Source of the DNA: Citrobacter telavivensis
GTDB taxonomy: Bacteria; Pseudomonadota; Gammaproteobacteria; Enterobacterales; Enterobacteriaceae
Reading direction: 5' to 3'
NCBI GenBank assembly: GCA_009363175.1
Contig: CP045205.1
Span: 4,154,001-4,218,000, forward strand
Length of the DNA stretch: 64,000 nucleotides
Shown: one piece after another, positions 35,681 to 43,688 of the stretch
How positions within the stretch are numbered: position 1 is the first letter of the stretch
Layout: each line of letters begins with the position of its first letter
The notes under the pieces: generated by a model
The model's database searches: none
The model's input: only the letters and a program-made list of their open reading frames with translations
What the model was told of the DNA's origin: nothing
Program-made: the position numbers and the translations under genes

Positions 35681-37084
35681 ATGGTGGATGTACTGGTGAT
35701 TGGCGGCGGTAATGCCGCGTTATGTGCCGCCTTAACCGCTCGCGAGGCAGGAGCCTCCGTGTTGCTGTTAGAGGCTGCACCACGGGAATGGCGCGGCGGC
35801 AATTCTCAACATACGCGCAATTTACGATGCATGCACGATGCGCCACAGGATGTGCTGGTCGAGAGTTATCCCGAAGAGGAATTCTGGCAGGATCTCTGGC
35901 GTGTCACGGAAGGCAACACCAATGAAGCGCTGGCGCGTCTGGTGATCCGCACCTCATCGCAGTGTCGTGACTGGATGCGCCAGCACGGTGTTAACTTTCA
36001 GCCTCCACTCTCTGGCGCACTGCACGTGGCGCGTACCAATGCCTTCTTCATGGGCGGCGGTAAAGCCCTCGTGAACGCCTATTACCGCAGCGCAGAAAAG
36101 CTGGGGGTTCAGATTCGCTACAACTCGCCGGTACAGGCGCTTGAATTGCGCAACGGTGAATTCGTCGCCGCCCTGGCAGGGAACGAGCGCATTGAGGCCA
36201 AAGCCTGCGTCCTCGCCGCTGGCGGGTTTGAATCCAACCGCGAATGGCTGCGCGAGGCCTGGGGGGAAAACGCGCGTGGCGAATGGCCGGCCGATAACTT
36301 CCTCATTCGCGGCACCCGCTTTAATCAGGGCGTCTTGCTCAGATTTATGATCGATGCCGGGGCTGACATCATCGGCGATCCGTCCCAGTCCCACTGTGTT
36401 GCCATTGATGCCCGAGCCCCGCTGTATGACGGCGGCATTTGTACCCGCGTGGATTGCGTCTCGCTTGGCGTGGTGGTCAATCGGGACGCGGAGCGCTTTT
36501 ACGATGAAGGCGAAGATTTCTGGCCGAAACGGTATGCCATCTGGGGGCGTCTGGTTGCCCACCAGCCCGGCCAGATTGGCTACTCCATTATCGATAGCAA
36601 AGCGATCGGCCACTTTATGCCGCCGGTTTTCCCGGGTGCGCAAGCCAACACGCTGGGTGAACTGGCCCGCCAGCTGGGGCTGGATACCGAACGCTTTACC
36701 CATACCGTGGAGCAGTACAACCAGGCCTGTCAACCGGGCCAGTTTGATCACACAACGCTGGATAACTGCGCGACGCAGAACCTGACGCCACCCAAAACCC
36801 ACTGGGCGCGGCCTATCGATACACCACCCTACTACGGCTATGCCCTGCGTCCGGGGATCACCTTTACCTATCTGGGACTGAAAGTGAATGCACACGCTGC
36901 GGTCCACTTCGCTGGTGCCCCCAGCCGTAACCTGTTCGTTGCCGGTGAGATGATGGCAGGCAACGTGCTGGGCAAGGGTTATACCGCCGGTGTCGGCATG
37001 TCCATCGGCACCACGTTCGGGCGGATCGCAGGGAAAGAAGCCGCACGGGCGGCACGTAAGGAGGCGCGCCATGAAGCAGCTTGA
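35681..37084 (+). CDS. tcuA: Tricarballylate dehydrogenase
   Basis: The 467-aa flavoprotein oxidises tricarballylate to cis-aconitate, letting cells use this citrate analogue and avoid aconitase inhibition. FAD-binding motif VLVIGGGNAALCAALTAREAG is at the N-terminus; a fumarate-reductase-like core includes GGFESNREWL and the C-terminal GEMMAGNVLGKGYTAGVGMSIG. The ATG preceded by TGGAGTATACG is chosen; an ATG six codons earlier has no ribosome site. It overlaps tcuB by 14 bp. Known for the family in Salmonella; the substrate here is inferred by full locus conservation. Confidence 0.93.
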   Translation: MVDVLVIGGGNAALCAALTAREAGASVLLLEAAPREWRGGNSQHTRNLRCMHDAPQDVLVESYPEEEFWQDLWRVTEGNTNEALARLVIRTSSQCRDWMRQHGVNFQPPLSGALHVARTNAFFMGGGKALVNAYYRSAEKLGVQIRYNSPVQALELRNGEFVAALAGNERIEAKACVLAAGGFESNREWLREAWGENARGEWPADNFLIRGTRFNQGVLLRFMIDAGADIIGDPSQSHCVAIDARAPLYDGGICTRVDCVSLGVVVNRDAERFYDEGEDFWPKRYAIWGRLVAHQPGQIGYSIIDSKAIGHFMPPVFPGAQANTLGELARQLGLDTERFTHTVEQYNQACQPGQFDHTTLDNCATQNLTPPKTHWARPIDTPPYYGYALRPGITFTYLGLKVNAHAAVHFAGAPSRNLFVAGEMMAGNVLGKGYTAGVGMSIGTTFGRIAGKEAARAARKEARHEAA

Positions 37085-38210
37085 AAAATTGATTATTGAA
37101 GCCAAAATTCTCACCGAGCCGGAGGCGGAAGTCGAGCGGGTGATGCAGGTTTGTAACGCCTGCCGCTATTGCGAAGGGTTTTGCGCCGTGTTTCCGGCAA
37201 TGACTCAACGACTGGAATTCGGCAAAGCCGACATCAACTATCTTGCTAACCTGTGTCATAACTGCGGCGCCTGCTTACATGCCTGCCAGTATGCCCCGCC
37301 GCATGAGTTTGCTCTCAACGTGCCGAAAGCGATGGCGGAAGTACGCCTGGAGACCTATCAACATTACGCACAGCCTGCGGCCTTTGGCGCACTGTATCGC
37401 CGGGCAGGCGTCACCGTGACGCTGGCGCTGGTCTTTAGTCTGATCCTCTTTTTACTCCTCGCGATGGGGCTGAAAGGATCGCTGCGCCACCCACCGCTGG
37501 CCGGTGATTTCTACCAAATCTTCCCGCACAACCTGCTGGCATGGATGTTTGGTTCCGTTTTCGTTCTGGCGATCGGTTTACTGATGGCGGGCGTGATCCG
37601 CTTCTGGCGTGAGATATCGCCGGTCGGGCCACGTCCGGCGGAAATTGCCGAAGCCTCGCACAATGCGCTGACGCTGAAATACCTCGACGGCGGACATGGC
37701 AAAGGCTGCAACGACGCTGACGACGCCTTTACGCTGATGCGCCGTCGTTTCCATCATTTCACCTTCTACGGCTTTATGCTCTGTTTCGCCGCGACCGTGG
37801 TGGCGACCGGCTACCACTATTTTGCCGGATGGGAAGCCCCCTACCCGTTCTTTAGCGTGCCGGTCATGCTTGGCACGCTCGGAGGCGTCGGTTTAGTCGT
37901 CGGTCCGGCAGGCCTGCTGTGGCTAAACCTTAAGCGTTCGCCTCTGCATGGTGACGCGCGGCAGAAACCAATGGATCGCGGATTTATTTTACTGCTGCTA
38001 CTGACCAGCCTGACCGGTCTGGGCTTGCTGGCGGGAAGAGACACCTCATGGATGGGGATCCTGCTTGCCATCCATCTTGGCGTGGTCATGGCACTTTTTT
38101 TGACCATTCCGTACGGAAAATTTGCCCACGGATTTTACCGCTGCGCGTCTTTACTCAAATGGGCGATTGAGAAGCGACGCGGAAAACAGGCGGGGGTCGC
38201 AGGCGACTGA
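37071..38210 (+). CDS. tcuB: Tricarballylate utilisation electron-transfer protein
   Basis: The 379-aa protein reoxidises the TcuA flavin and passes electrons to the membrane. The N-terminal part carries two ferredoxin-like clusters, C28-C31-C34-C38 (CNACRYCEGFC) and C62-C65-C68-C72 (CHNCGACLHAC). It is followed by about six membrane helices with conserved His (RRRFHHFTFYGF, HLGVVMALFLTIPYGKFAHG) that could bind haem. TcuB is also the family of CitB in other bacteria. Its start overlaps the tcuA end after AGGAGGCGCGCC. It is followed by tcuC after 53 bp. Confidence 0.93.
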   Translation: MKQLEKLIIEAKILTEPEAEVERVMQVCNACRYCEGFCAVFPAMTQRLEFGKADINYLANLCHNCGACLHACQYAPPHEFALNVPKAMAEVRLETYQHYAQPAAFGALYRRAGVTVTLALVFSLILFLLLAMGLKGSLRHPPLAGDFYQIFPHNLLAWMFGSVFVLAIGLLMAGVIRFWREISPVGPRPAEIAEASHNALTLKYLDGGHGKGCNDADDAFTLMRRRFHHFTFYGFMLCFAATVVATGYHYFAGWEAPYPFFSVPVMLGTLGGVGLVVGPAGLLWLNLKRSPLHGDARQKPMDRGFILLLLLTSLTGLGLLAGRDTSWMGILLAIHLGVVMALFLTIPYGKFAHGFYRCASLLKWAIEKRRGKQAGVAGD

Positions 38211-38263
38211 CCCGCAAACTCTTACCTCTATAAATATTATGATAAGACAGTGGAGCAACCTCA

Positions 38264-39559
38264 ATGACTCAACAACCATCGCGCGCCGGCACGTTCGGCG
38301 CAATACTGCGTGTGACCAGCGGTAATTTTCTCGAACAGTTCGATTTTTTTCTGTTTGGTTTTTATGCCACCTATATCGCAAAGACGTTTTTTCCTGCCGA
38401 AAGTGAGTTCGCCAGCCTCATGCTTACTTTTGCCGTTTTTGGCTCCGGCTTTTTAATGCGTCCCATCGGGGCGGTAATACTGGGGGCATATATCGACAGG
38501 ATCGGCCGGCGTAAAGGACTGATGGTCACTCTTGCAATCATGGGCTGCGGCACGCTGCTGATAGCCCTCGTTCCGGGTTATCAGACCATCGGCCTGCTGG
38601 CCCCCGCGCTGGTCCTGCTGGGGCGCTTGTTACAGGGATTCTCTGCCGGCGTCGAACTGGGTGGCGTCTCTGTTTATCTTTCTGAAATTGCAACGCCTGG
38701 CAACAAAGGCTTTTACACCAGTTGGCAATCGGCCAGTCAACAGGTCGCGATCGTTGTCGCCGCGCTGATTGGCTACGGCCTGAATGTCACGCTGGGACAC
38801 GATGAGATCTCTGAATGGGGTTGGCGAATCCCGTTCTTTATTGGCTGTATGATTATTCCGCTGATTTTTGTTCTTCGACGTTCACTACAGGAAACTGAAG
38901 CCTTTTTACAACGTAAGCACCGCCCCGACACCCGGGAGATTTTTACCACCATCGTTAAAAACTGGCGCATCATCACCGCAGGTACCTTACTGGTGGCGAT
39001 GACGACCACGACCTTTTATTTTATTACCGTTTATACCCCTACATACGGGAGAGCCGTTTTGAACCTGAGCGCGCGTGACAGCCTGATAGTCACCATGCTG
39101 GTGGGGATTTCTAACTTCATCTGGCTGCCAATTGGCGGCGCCATCTCTGACCGGATTGGGCGTCGCCCGGTGCTGATGGGCATCACTTTGCTCGCCCTGA
39201 TCACCACCTGGCCGGTAATGAACTGGCTTACCGCCGCCCCGGATTTCACCCGTATGACGCTGGTGCTGCTCTGGTTCTCGTTCTTCTTCGGCATGTACAA
39301 CGGCGCGATGGTTGCCGCACTGACCGAAGTGATGCCGATTTATGTGCGAACCGTGGGGTTTTCGCTGGCCTTTAGCCTCGCCACGGCGATTTTCGGCGGC
39401 CTGACGCCCGCTATTTCCACGGCGCTGGTCCAGTTGACCGGCGATAAGAGTTCTCCGGGTTGGTGGCTCATGTGCGCAGCGCTCTGTGGACTCGTCGCAA
39501 CCGCAATGCTGTTTGTCCGTCTCAGCCGCGGTTATCAGACGGCAGAGAATAAGCTCTGA
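38264..39559 (+). CDS. tcuC: Tricarballylate/citrate:H+ symporter (MFS)
   Basis: The 431-aa major facilitator protein has 12 helices and the metabolite:H+ symporter signatures GAYIDRIGRRKGLM (loop 2-3) and GRLLQGFSAGVELGGVSVYLSE (helix 4), shared with CitA and ProP. It imports tricarballylate for TcuA. A GTGGAGCAACCTCA site precedes the ATG. Its terminator is shared with chiQ, which converges on it. Related citrate carriers differ little, so citrate transport is an alternative substrate role. Confidence 0.92.
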   Translation: MTQQPSRAGTFGAILRVTSGNFLEQFDFFLFGFYATYIAKTFFPAESEFASLMLTFAVFGSGFLMRPIGAVILGAYIDRIGRRKGLMVTLAIMGCGTLLIALVPGYQTIGLLAPALVLLGRLLQGFSAGVELGGVSVYLSEIATPGNKGFYTSWQSASQQVAIVVAALIGYGLNVTLGHDEISEWGWRIPFFIGCMIIPLIFVLRRSLQETEAFLQRKHRPDTREIFTTIVKNWRIITAGTLLVAMTTTTFYFITVYTPTYGRAVLNLSARDSLIVTMLVGISNFIWLPIGGAISDRIGRRPVLMGITLLALITTWPVMNWLTAAPDFTRMTLVLLWFSFFFGMYNGAMVAALTEVMPIYVRTVGFSLAFSLATAIFGGLTPAISTALVQLTGDKSSPGWWLMCAALCGLVATAMLFVRLSRGYQTAENKL

Positions 39560-39564
39560 AACGC

Positions 39565-39596
39565 AAACGGGCGGAGAAATCTCTCCGCCCGTTTTA
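39565..39596. terminator. Bidirectional terminator, tcuC/chiQ
   Basis: AAACGGGCGGAGA-AAT-CTCTCCGCCCGTTTT forms a long stem between the convergent tcuC and chiQ stops. Confidence 0.9.
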
Positions 39597-39611
39597 TGTT
39601 GTTTCTGACGC

Positions 39612-39944
39612 TTACTTCGCCGTATTGTTGCTGCGAATTTCCTGCCAGATCTTATCGCAATCGGCTTTCACGGCCTGATCGTTACCGGTGCGCGTCGCCT
39701 GAATACACTGCTGGTAATCCAGCACCCTTACACTCTCCTGATTCGCAAACTGCTGATGCTGTTTCTCTTTTTTCAGCACATTCAACACGCTCTGACAGGC
39801 TTCGATTTTCTCTGGCGAACCCTGCGCCGTATTGATACAGGCGCTGTACGCCTCTTTCAACCGGCTGTCTTCTTTCGGGGCCGTTGACGGCGCGCAGGCC
39901 ACCAGTCCCGAGGCCATCACGGCGATGAGTATCAGTTTTTTCAT
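39612..39944 (-). CDS. chiQ: Chitosugar-induced lipoprotein ChiQ
   Basis: The 110-aa lipoprotein has a signal peptide with lipobox MASGLVAC (Cys16). The mature part is charged, with paired Cys (YSACINTAQG, EACQSVL, YQQCIQATR, KADCDKIWQ) suggesting disulfides. It matches K-12 ChiQ (YbfN). Its role in chitooligosaccharide use is unknown. It lies 49 bp after chiP on the same strand and is co-expressed with it. The start MKKLIL follows GAGGACCATGCT; 24 upstream codons are ignored. Confidence 0.92.
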   Translation of the reverse strand: MKKLILIAVMASGLVACAPSTAPKEDSRLKEAYSACINTAQGSPEKIEACQSVLNVLKKEKQHQQFANQESVRVLDYQQCIQATRTGNDQAVKADCDKIWQEIRSNNTAK

Positions 39945-39993
39945 AGCATGGTCCTCAACGGTGCGGCAGGCGCAGGGCCTGCCGCTGTTGGCA

Positions 39994-41400
39994 TTAGAAG
40001 ATGGTGAACGGCGCAATCACGATGAACTTCACGTCGCGCTCATCCTGGAAGATGTTGCCATAACCGCCACCCCAGCTCGGGATGTTGGAGTGGTTGTCAT
40101 ATTCGGTGAAGTGCAGTTTAAACATGGTGCCTTTCGCACGACCGTCCTGCAGCGTATAGACTGCATCCAGGCTGTAAGATGACTCTTCGATGGTACGGTT
40201 TTTGTCGTAGTACGCATCCGGGCTGCTCTGCCAGGTAGACGGTTTCGCGTCCCAGGCATACACATAAGAAGCCCCGACCGCCCAGCCAGGCAGATTCCAG
40301 TTCTTCAGGTCATACATTGCACCGAAGAAGACCGCTTTTTCACCGTTGGCGTTGAAGTCCGAACGGTTATCCCACCAGATATCCAGACGACCGTTGGATG
40401 ACGCATAGGTCGGTGTCATACGTTGCAGGAAGAACCCTTGCTGACCATCGGCCTTAACCCAGGTCCCTTCCAGACGCAGGTCAACAACTTCCGCCACCTT
40501 GTAGCCGAAGGTCAACGCCTGCAGCCAGGCCGTACCGTCATAAATGTCGCTGGCACTGCGGTCATCGACTTTGTCACGCGCCCCGTAGAACTGGTAGCTG
40601 GTGGAGAACGGATTGCCACCTAAATCGAACTTGTAGCTGGCTTTGGCGAAGTACTGATCGACATAGCCTTCGGACTGACCAAATGCCGCTTCCAGCACCA
40701 GGTCATTTTTGAAATCATATTTTGCGCCGACAGAGTGGAGATAATCGACTTTGGTCTTTTTATCGCCCTGGTAGAATTTATCGACTTCGGTGTGCCACGG
40801 CGCTTTATATTCATTGGCCCACATGTAGGAGAAGCTCAGTGCGCCCGCGTCGCCGTAATCAAAGTTAGCGCCAGCTTCGGCACCCTGATAGGTACCCGGC
40901 ATAAAGCTCCAGTGCGGCGCTAACAGCGTTTGACCGGTAGGTTGAATATAACCGGCACGTGCCCAGGCGGGACCATATTTGAATTTCGCGGCGGCCTTAT
41001 ACAAACTAATTCCGCTCTTATCACCGGAGTAGTCTTCGTCATAGCCTTTGTTCTTTTTCGAGAAAGCGATTTCGTTTGGATGTCCGCTGTCGCCGTTTTC
41101 CGCCATTTCAATTGCAGTAAACGCCGCCACATCGAGACCAAACATATCCGCCGCATAGCCGGACTGGAAATCCAGGTTGGCGTTCCAGGTCGCGTGAGAG
41201 AGGTTAGTTTTGTATTTGTCGTCGTCGGTGACATCTTTACGGTCGCGCTCACGCTGCCAGTAATAGATGCCGCCGGTCAGGGTTGAATCATCGAAAAAGC
41301 CTTCGGCCTGTGCCTGCGGAACAACGACCAGACCCGACAGTGCTGTGATACCGGCGATAGCCAACGCCAGCGCACTACGTTTGCCACTAAACGTACGCAT
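39994..41400 (-). CDS. chiP: Chitoporin, outer membrane chitooligosaccharide channel
   Basis: The 468-aa OprD-family porin imports chitin-derived sugars across the outer membrane. A signal peptide (MRTFSGKRSALALAIAG to QAQA, cleaved before EGFFDD) precedes a beta-barrel with alternating hydrophobic strands and the terminal aromatic Phe (IAPFTIF) for outer membrane insertion. Length equals K-12. The leader carries the ChiX pairing site. Two NagC-type operators lie upstream. Expression is therefore expected only with chitosugars, as in E. coli and Salmonella. Confidence 0.97.
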   Translation of the reverse strand: MRTFSGKRSALALAIAGITALSGLVVVPQAQAEGFFDDSTLTGGIYYWQRERDRKDVTDDDKYKTNLSHATWNANLDFQSGYAADMFGLDVAAFTAIEMAENGDSGHPNEIAFSKKNKGYDEDYSGDKSGISLYKAAAKFKYGPAWARAGYIQPTGQTLLAPHWSFMPGTYQGAEAGANFDYGDAGALSFSYMWANEYKAPWHTEVDKFYQGDKKTKVDYLHSVGAKYDFKNDLVLEAAFGQSEGYVDQYFAKASYKFDLGGNPFSTSYQFYGARDKVDDRSASDIYDGTAWLQALTFGYKVAEVVDLRLEGTWVKADGQQGFFLQRMTPTYASSNGRLDIWWDNRSDFNANGEKAVFFGAMYDLKNWNLPGWAVGASYVYAWDAKPSTWQSSPDAYYDKNRTIEESSYSLDAVYTLQDGRAKGTMFKLHFTEYDNHSNIPSWGGGYGNIFQDERDVKFIVIAPFTIF

Positions 41401-41407
41401 ATGTTAA

Positions 41408-41419
41408 TCCTCTTTGACG
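41408..41419 (-). promoter_or_regulatory. ChiX sRNA pairing site in the chiP leader
   Basis: The minus-strand sequence CGTCAAAGAGGA, 8 to 19 bases before the chiP ATG, is complementary to the seed UCCUCUUUGACG of ChiX and covers the ribosome site. In E. coli and Salmonella ChiX silences chiPQ this way until a chb transcript titrates it. Confidence 0.82.
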
Positions 41420-41510
41420 TATAAATTGCTGTTGCCAAAGGCAAAACAGCGAAAAAAATAAAAATTTAAAAGTAGCTGTGAGAGAAACCTCACTGACTAC
41501 AGTGATAGAC

Positions 41511-41534
41511 TATTTTTCGCGACGCGAATTATCA
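41511..41534. promoter_or_regulatory. Putative NagC operator, chiP-proximal
   Basis: TATTTTTCGCGACGCGAATT followed by ATCA has the A/T-rich arms and CG-containing centre of NagC sites, about 120 bp upstream of chiP. Confidence 0.65.
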
Positions 41535-41746
41535 ATCTCTTTCTGTAACGAGAATGTAAGAGTATGAGCAACCGCACATATTTCATCGCTTTCTGTTACA
41601 TTTCATTCATTGGTTAATAAATGACAGTAAATATAAAAATTTTCTATGTTTTCCAGAAAGATGAAAGCTATTTCTTGTCATAAGCGGTTTATTACATAAG
41701 TTAGCGAAAACAAGCGTTTGTTAATGGCTTTATTTTTTGAATGGGA

Positions 41747-41769
41747 ATTAATTCGCTTCGCAAAGTGAG
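41747..41769. promoter_or_regulatory. Putative NagC operator, glnS-proximal
   Basis: AATTAATTCGCTTCGCAAAG resembles the nagE operator AATTCGTATCGCAAATT. It lies about 235 bp from the chiP-proximal site, next to the glnS terminator, compatible with a NagC repression loop. Confidence 0.6.
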
Positions 41770-41780
41770 ATTTATCGGCG

Positions 41781-41808
41781 AAAAAAAACGCCGCAGAGTG
41801 CGGCGTTT
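41781..41808 (-). terminator. Terminator of glnS
   Basis: On the minus strand AAACGCCGCA-CTC-TGCGGCG is followed by TTTTTTTT, 20 bp after the glnS stop. Confidence 0.92.
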
Positions 41809-41828
41809 GAAAGGGTCGTTGCGACGGC

Positions 41829-43496
41829 TTATTCGCCGACTTTCGCCCAGGTGTCACGCAGGCCAACGGTGCGGTTAAACACCAGTTTCTCTGCGCTGGC
41901 ATAACGGCAGTCCAGGCAGAAGTAACCTTCGCGCTCAAACTGGTACGCTTTCCCTGCTACCGCAGCTTTCAGCGACGGCTCAGCAAAACCCTGTTTGATC
42001 ACCAGTGATTCCGGGTTCATCACGGACAGGAAGTCTTCCGCAGCCCCCGGGTTTGGTACGCTGAACAGACGATCGTAGAGACGGATCTCTACCGGCAGCG
42101 CGTGTGCGGCGCTAACCCAGTGGATAACGCCCTTCACTTTACGTCCGTCGGCCGGATCTTTGCTCAACGTATCCGCATCATAGGTACAGAAGATAGTGGT
42201 GATATTGCCTTCAGCATCTTTTTCCACGCGTTCTGCTTTCACCACGTAGGCGTTACGCAGGCGCACTTCTTTGCCCATCACCAGGCGCTTGTACTGCTTG
42301 TTGGCTTCTTCGCGGAAGTCAGCGCGATCAATCCAGATTTCACCGCTGAACGGAACCTCACGCGTGCCCATTTCCGGTTTGTTCGGATGGTTAGGCATGG
42401 TGACCATTTCGCTTTCACCCTGCGGGTAGTTCTCAATAACCAGTTTTACCGGATCGATAACCGCCATCGCACGCGGCGCGTTTTCGTTCAGATCTTCGCG
42501 GATACAGGATTCCAGCGACGCCATTTCGATCGTATTGTCCTGCTTGGTCACGCCAATGCGTTTGCAGAATTCACGGATTGCCGCCGCGGTATAGCCGCGA
42601 CGACGCAGACCGGAGATGGTCGGCATACGCGGATCGTCCCAGCCTTCTACATGTTTGTCAGTCACCAGCAGGTTCAGCTTACGCTTGGACATCACGGTGT
42701 ATTCCAGATTCAGGCGCGAGAATTCATACTGGCGCGGGTGAACCGGAATGGAGATGTTGTCCAGCACCCAGTCGTACAGACGACGGTTGTCCTGGAACTC
42801 GAGCGTACACAGTGAGTGGGTAATGCCTTCCAGCGCGTCGCTGATGCAGTGGGTGAAGTCATACATCGGGTAGATGCACCACTTGTTGCCGGTCTGATGG
42901 TGCTCAGCAAATTTAATGCGGTACAGAACCGGATCGCGCATCACGATAAACGGCGATGCCATGTCGATCTTCGCACGCAGACAGGCTTTACCTTCTTCAA
43001 AGCCGCCCGTACGCATTTTTTCGAACAGTGCGAGGTTCTCTTCGATGCTGCGATCGCGGAACGGACTGTTTTTGCCTGGCTGAGTCAGCGTGCCACGGTA
43101 TTCGCGGATCTGCTCCGGCGTCAGTTCATCGACATACGCCAGACCTTTGTTGATCAGTTCAACCGCATAGGCGTGCAGCTGATCAAAGTAATCGGAAGAG
43201 TAGCGAACGTCGCCAGCCCAGTGAAAACCTAACCACTCAACGTCGTTTTTGATCGAATCAACGTACTCGATATCTTCTTTTACCGGATTGGTGTCATCGA
43301 AACGCAGGTTGCACTGGCCCTGGTAATCTTGCGCGATACCAAAGTTCAGGCAGATAGATTTCGCGTGGCCAATGTGCAGATAGCCATTTGGCTCCGGCGG
43401 AAAACGGGTATGGATCGTGGTGTGCTTACCACTGGCCAGATCTTCATCGATGATCTGACGAATAAAGTTACTCGGGCGGGCTTCAGCCTCACTCAT
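41829..43496 (-). CDS. glnS: glutaminyl-tRNA synthetase
   Basis: The 555-aa class I synthetase charges tRNA-Gln. ATP-site signatures are HIGH (NGYLHIGHAKSICLNFGIAQ) and MSKRK (YTVMSKRKLNLLV). The two C-terminal beta-barrels that read the anticodon contain EIWIDRADFREEANKQY and LPVEIRLYDRLFSVPNPG. Length is close to K-12 (554). Four of its tRNA-Gln substrates are encoded 10 kb away in this window. A REP element and terminators separate it from nagE. Confidence 0.98.
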   Translation of the reverse strand: MSEAEARPSNFIRQIIDEDLASGKHTTIHTRFPPEPNGYLHIGHAKSICLNFGIAQDYQGQCNLRFDDTNPVKEDIEYVDSIKNDVEWLGFHWAGDVRYSSDYFDQLHAYAVELINKGLAYVDELTPEQIREYRGTLTQPGKNSPFRDRSIEENLALFEKMRTGGFEEGKACLRAKIDMASPFIVMRDPVLYRIKFAEHHQTGNKWCIYPMYDFTHCISDALEGITHSLCTLEFQDNRRLYDWVLDNISIPVHPRQYEFSRLNLEYTVMSKRKLNLLVTDKHVEGWDDPRMPTISGLRRRGYTAAAIREFCKRIGVTKQDNTIEMASLESCIREDLNENAPRAMAVIDPVKLVIENYPQGESEMVTMPNHPNKPEMGTREVPFSGEIWIDRADFREEANKQYKRLVMGKEVRLRNAYVVKAERVEKDAEGNITTIFCTYDADTLSKDPADGRKVKGVIHWVSAAHALPVEIRLYDRLFSVPNPGAAEDFLSVMNPESLVIKQGFAEPSLKAAVAGKAYQFEREGYFCLDCRYASAEKLVFNRTVGLRDTWAKVGE

Positions 43497-43616
43497 CGTG
43501 GATTCCTCAAAGCGTAAACAACGTATAACGGCATATGATCTTATAAGCCGGACAGACTGACAACCTTTAGTTACTGAAAAAGTGGTGTTGAAGAAAAATA
43601 GGAGGGAATTTGCTGC

Positions 43617-43650
43617 AAAAAAAAGCGGCGGAGGTTTTCCCCCGCCGCTT
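43617..43650 (-). terminator. Terminator of nagE
   Basis: On the minus strand AAGCGGCGG, a ten-base interval and CCGCCGCTT are followed by a run of T. It lies about 36 bp past the nagE stop. Confidence 0.88.
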
Positions 43651-43652
43651 CA

Positions 43653-43688
43653 TGTTGTCGGATGGCGGCTTACGCCTTATCCAACCTA
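43653..43688. repeat. Single REP element overlapping the nagE stop
   Basis: TTGTCGGATGGCGGCTTACG to CTTATCCAACCTAC is a degenerate REP whose end includes the nagE TAG codon. Confidence 0.7.

Larger units (their letters stand above)
41401..41828. other. chiP-glnS intergenic control region
   Basis: The 428 bp hold the chiP leader and promoter, two NagC-like operators about 235 bp apart, and the glnS terminator. No gene is supported in any frame. Confidence 0.75.

Noticed and set aside
35954..37114. 386-codon minus-strand open frame opposite tcuA
   Set aside because: It is a mirror frame of a conserved flavoprotein with no domain or start signal.
41477..41494. CRP-like TGTGA...TCACT in the chiP upstream region
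   Set aside because: The half-sites are separated by 8 bp instead of 6, so it is not a valid CRP site.
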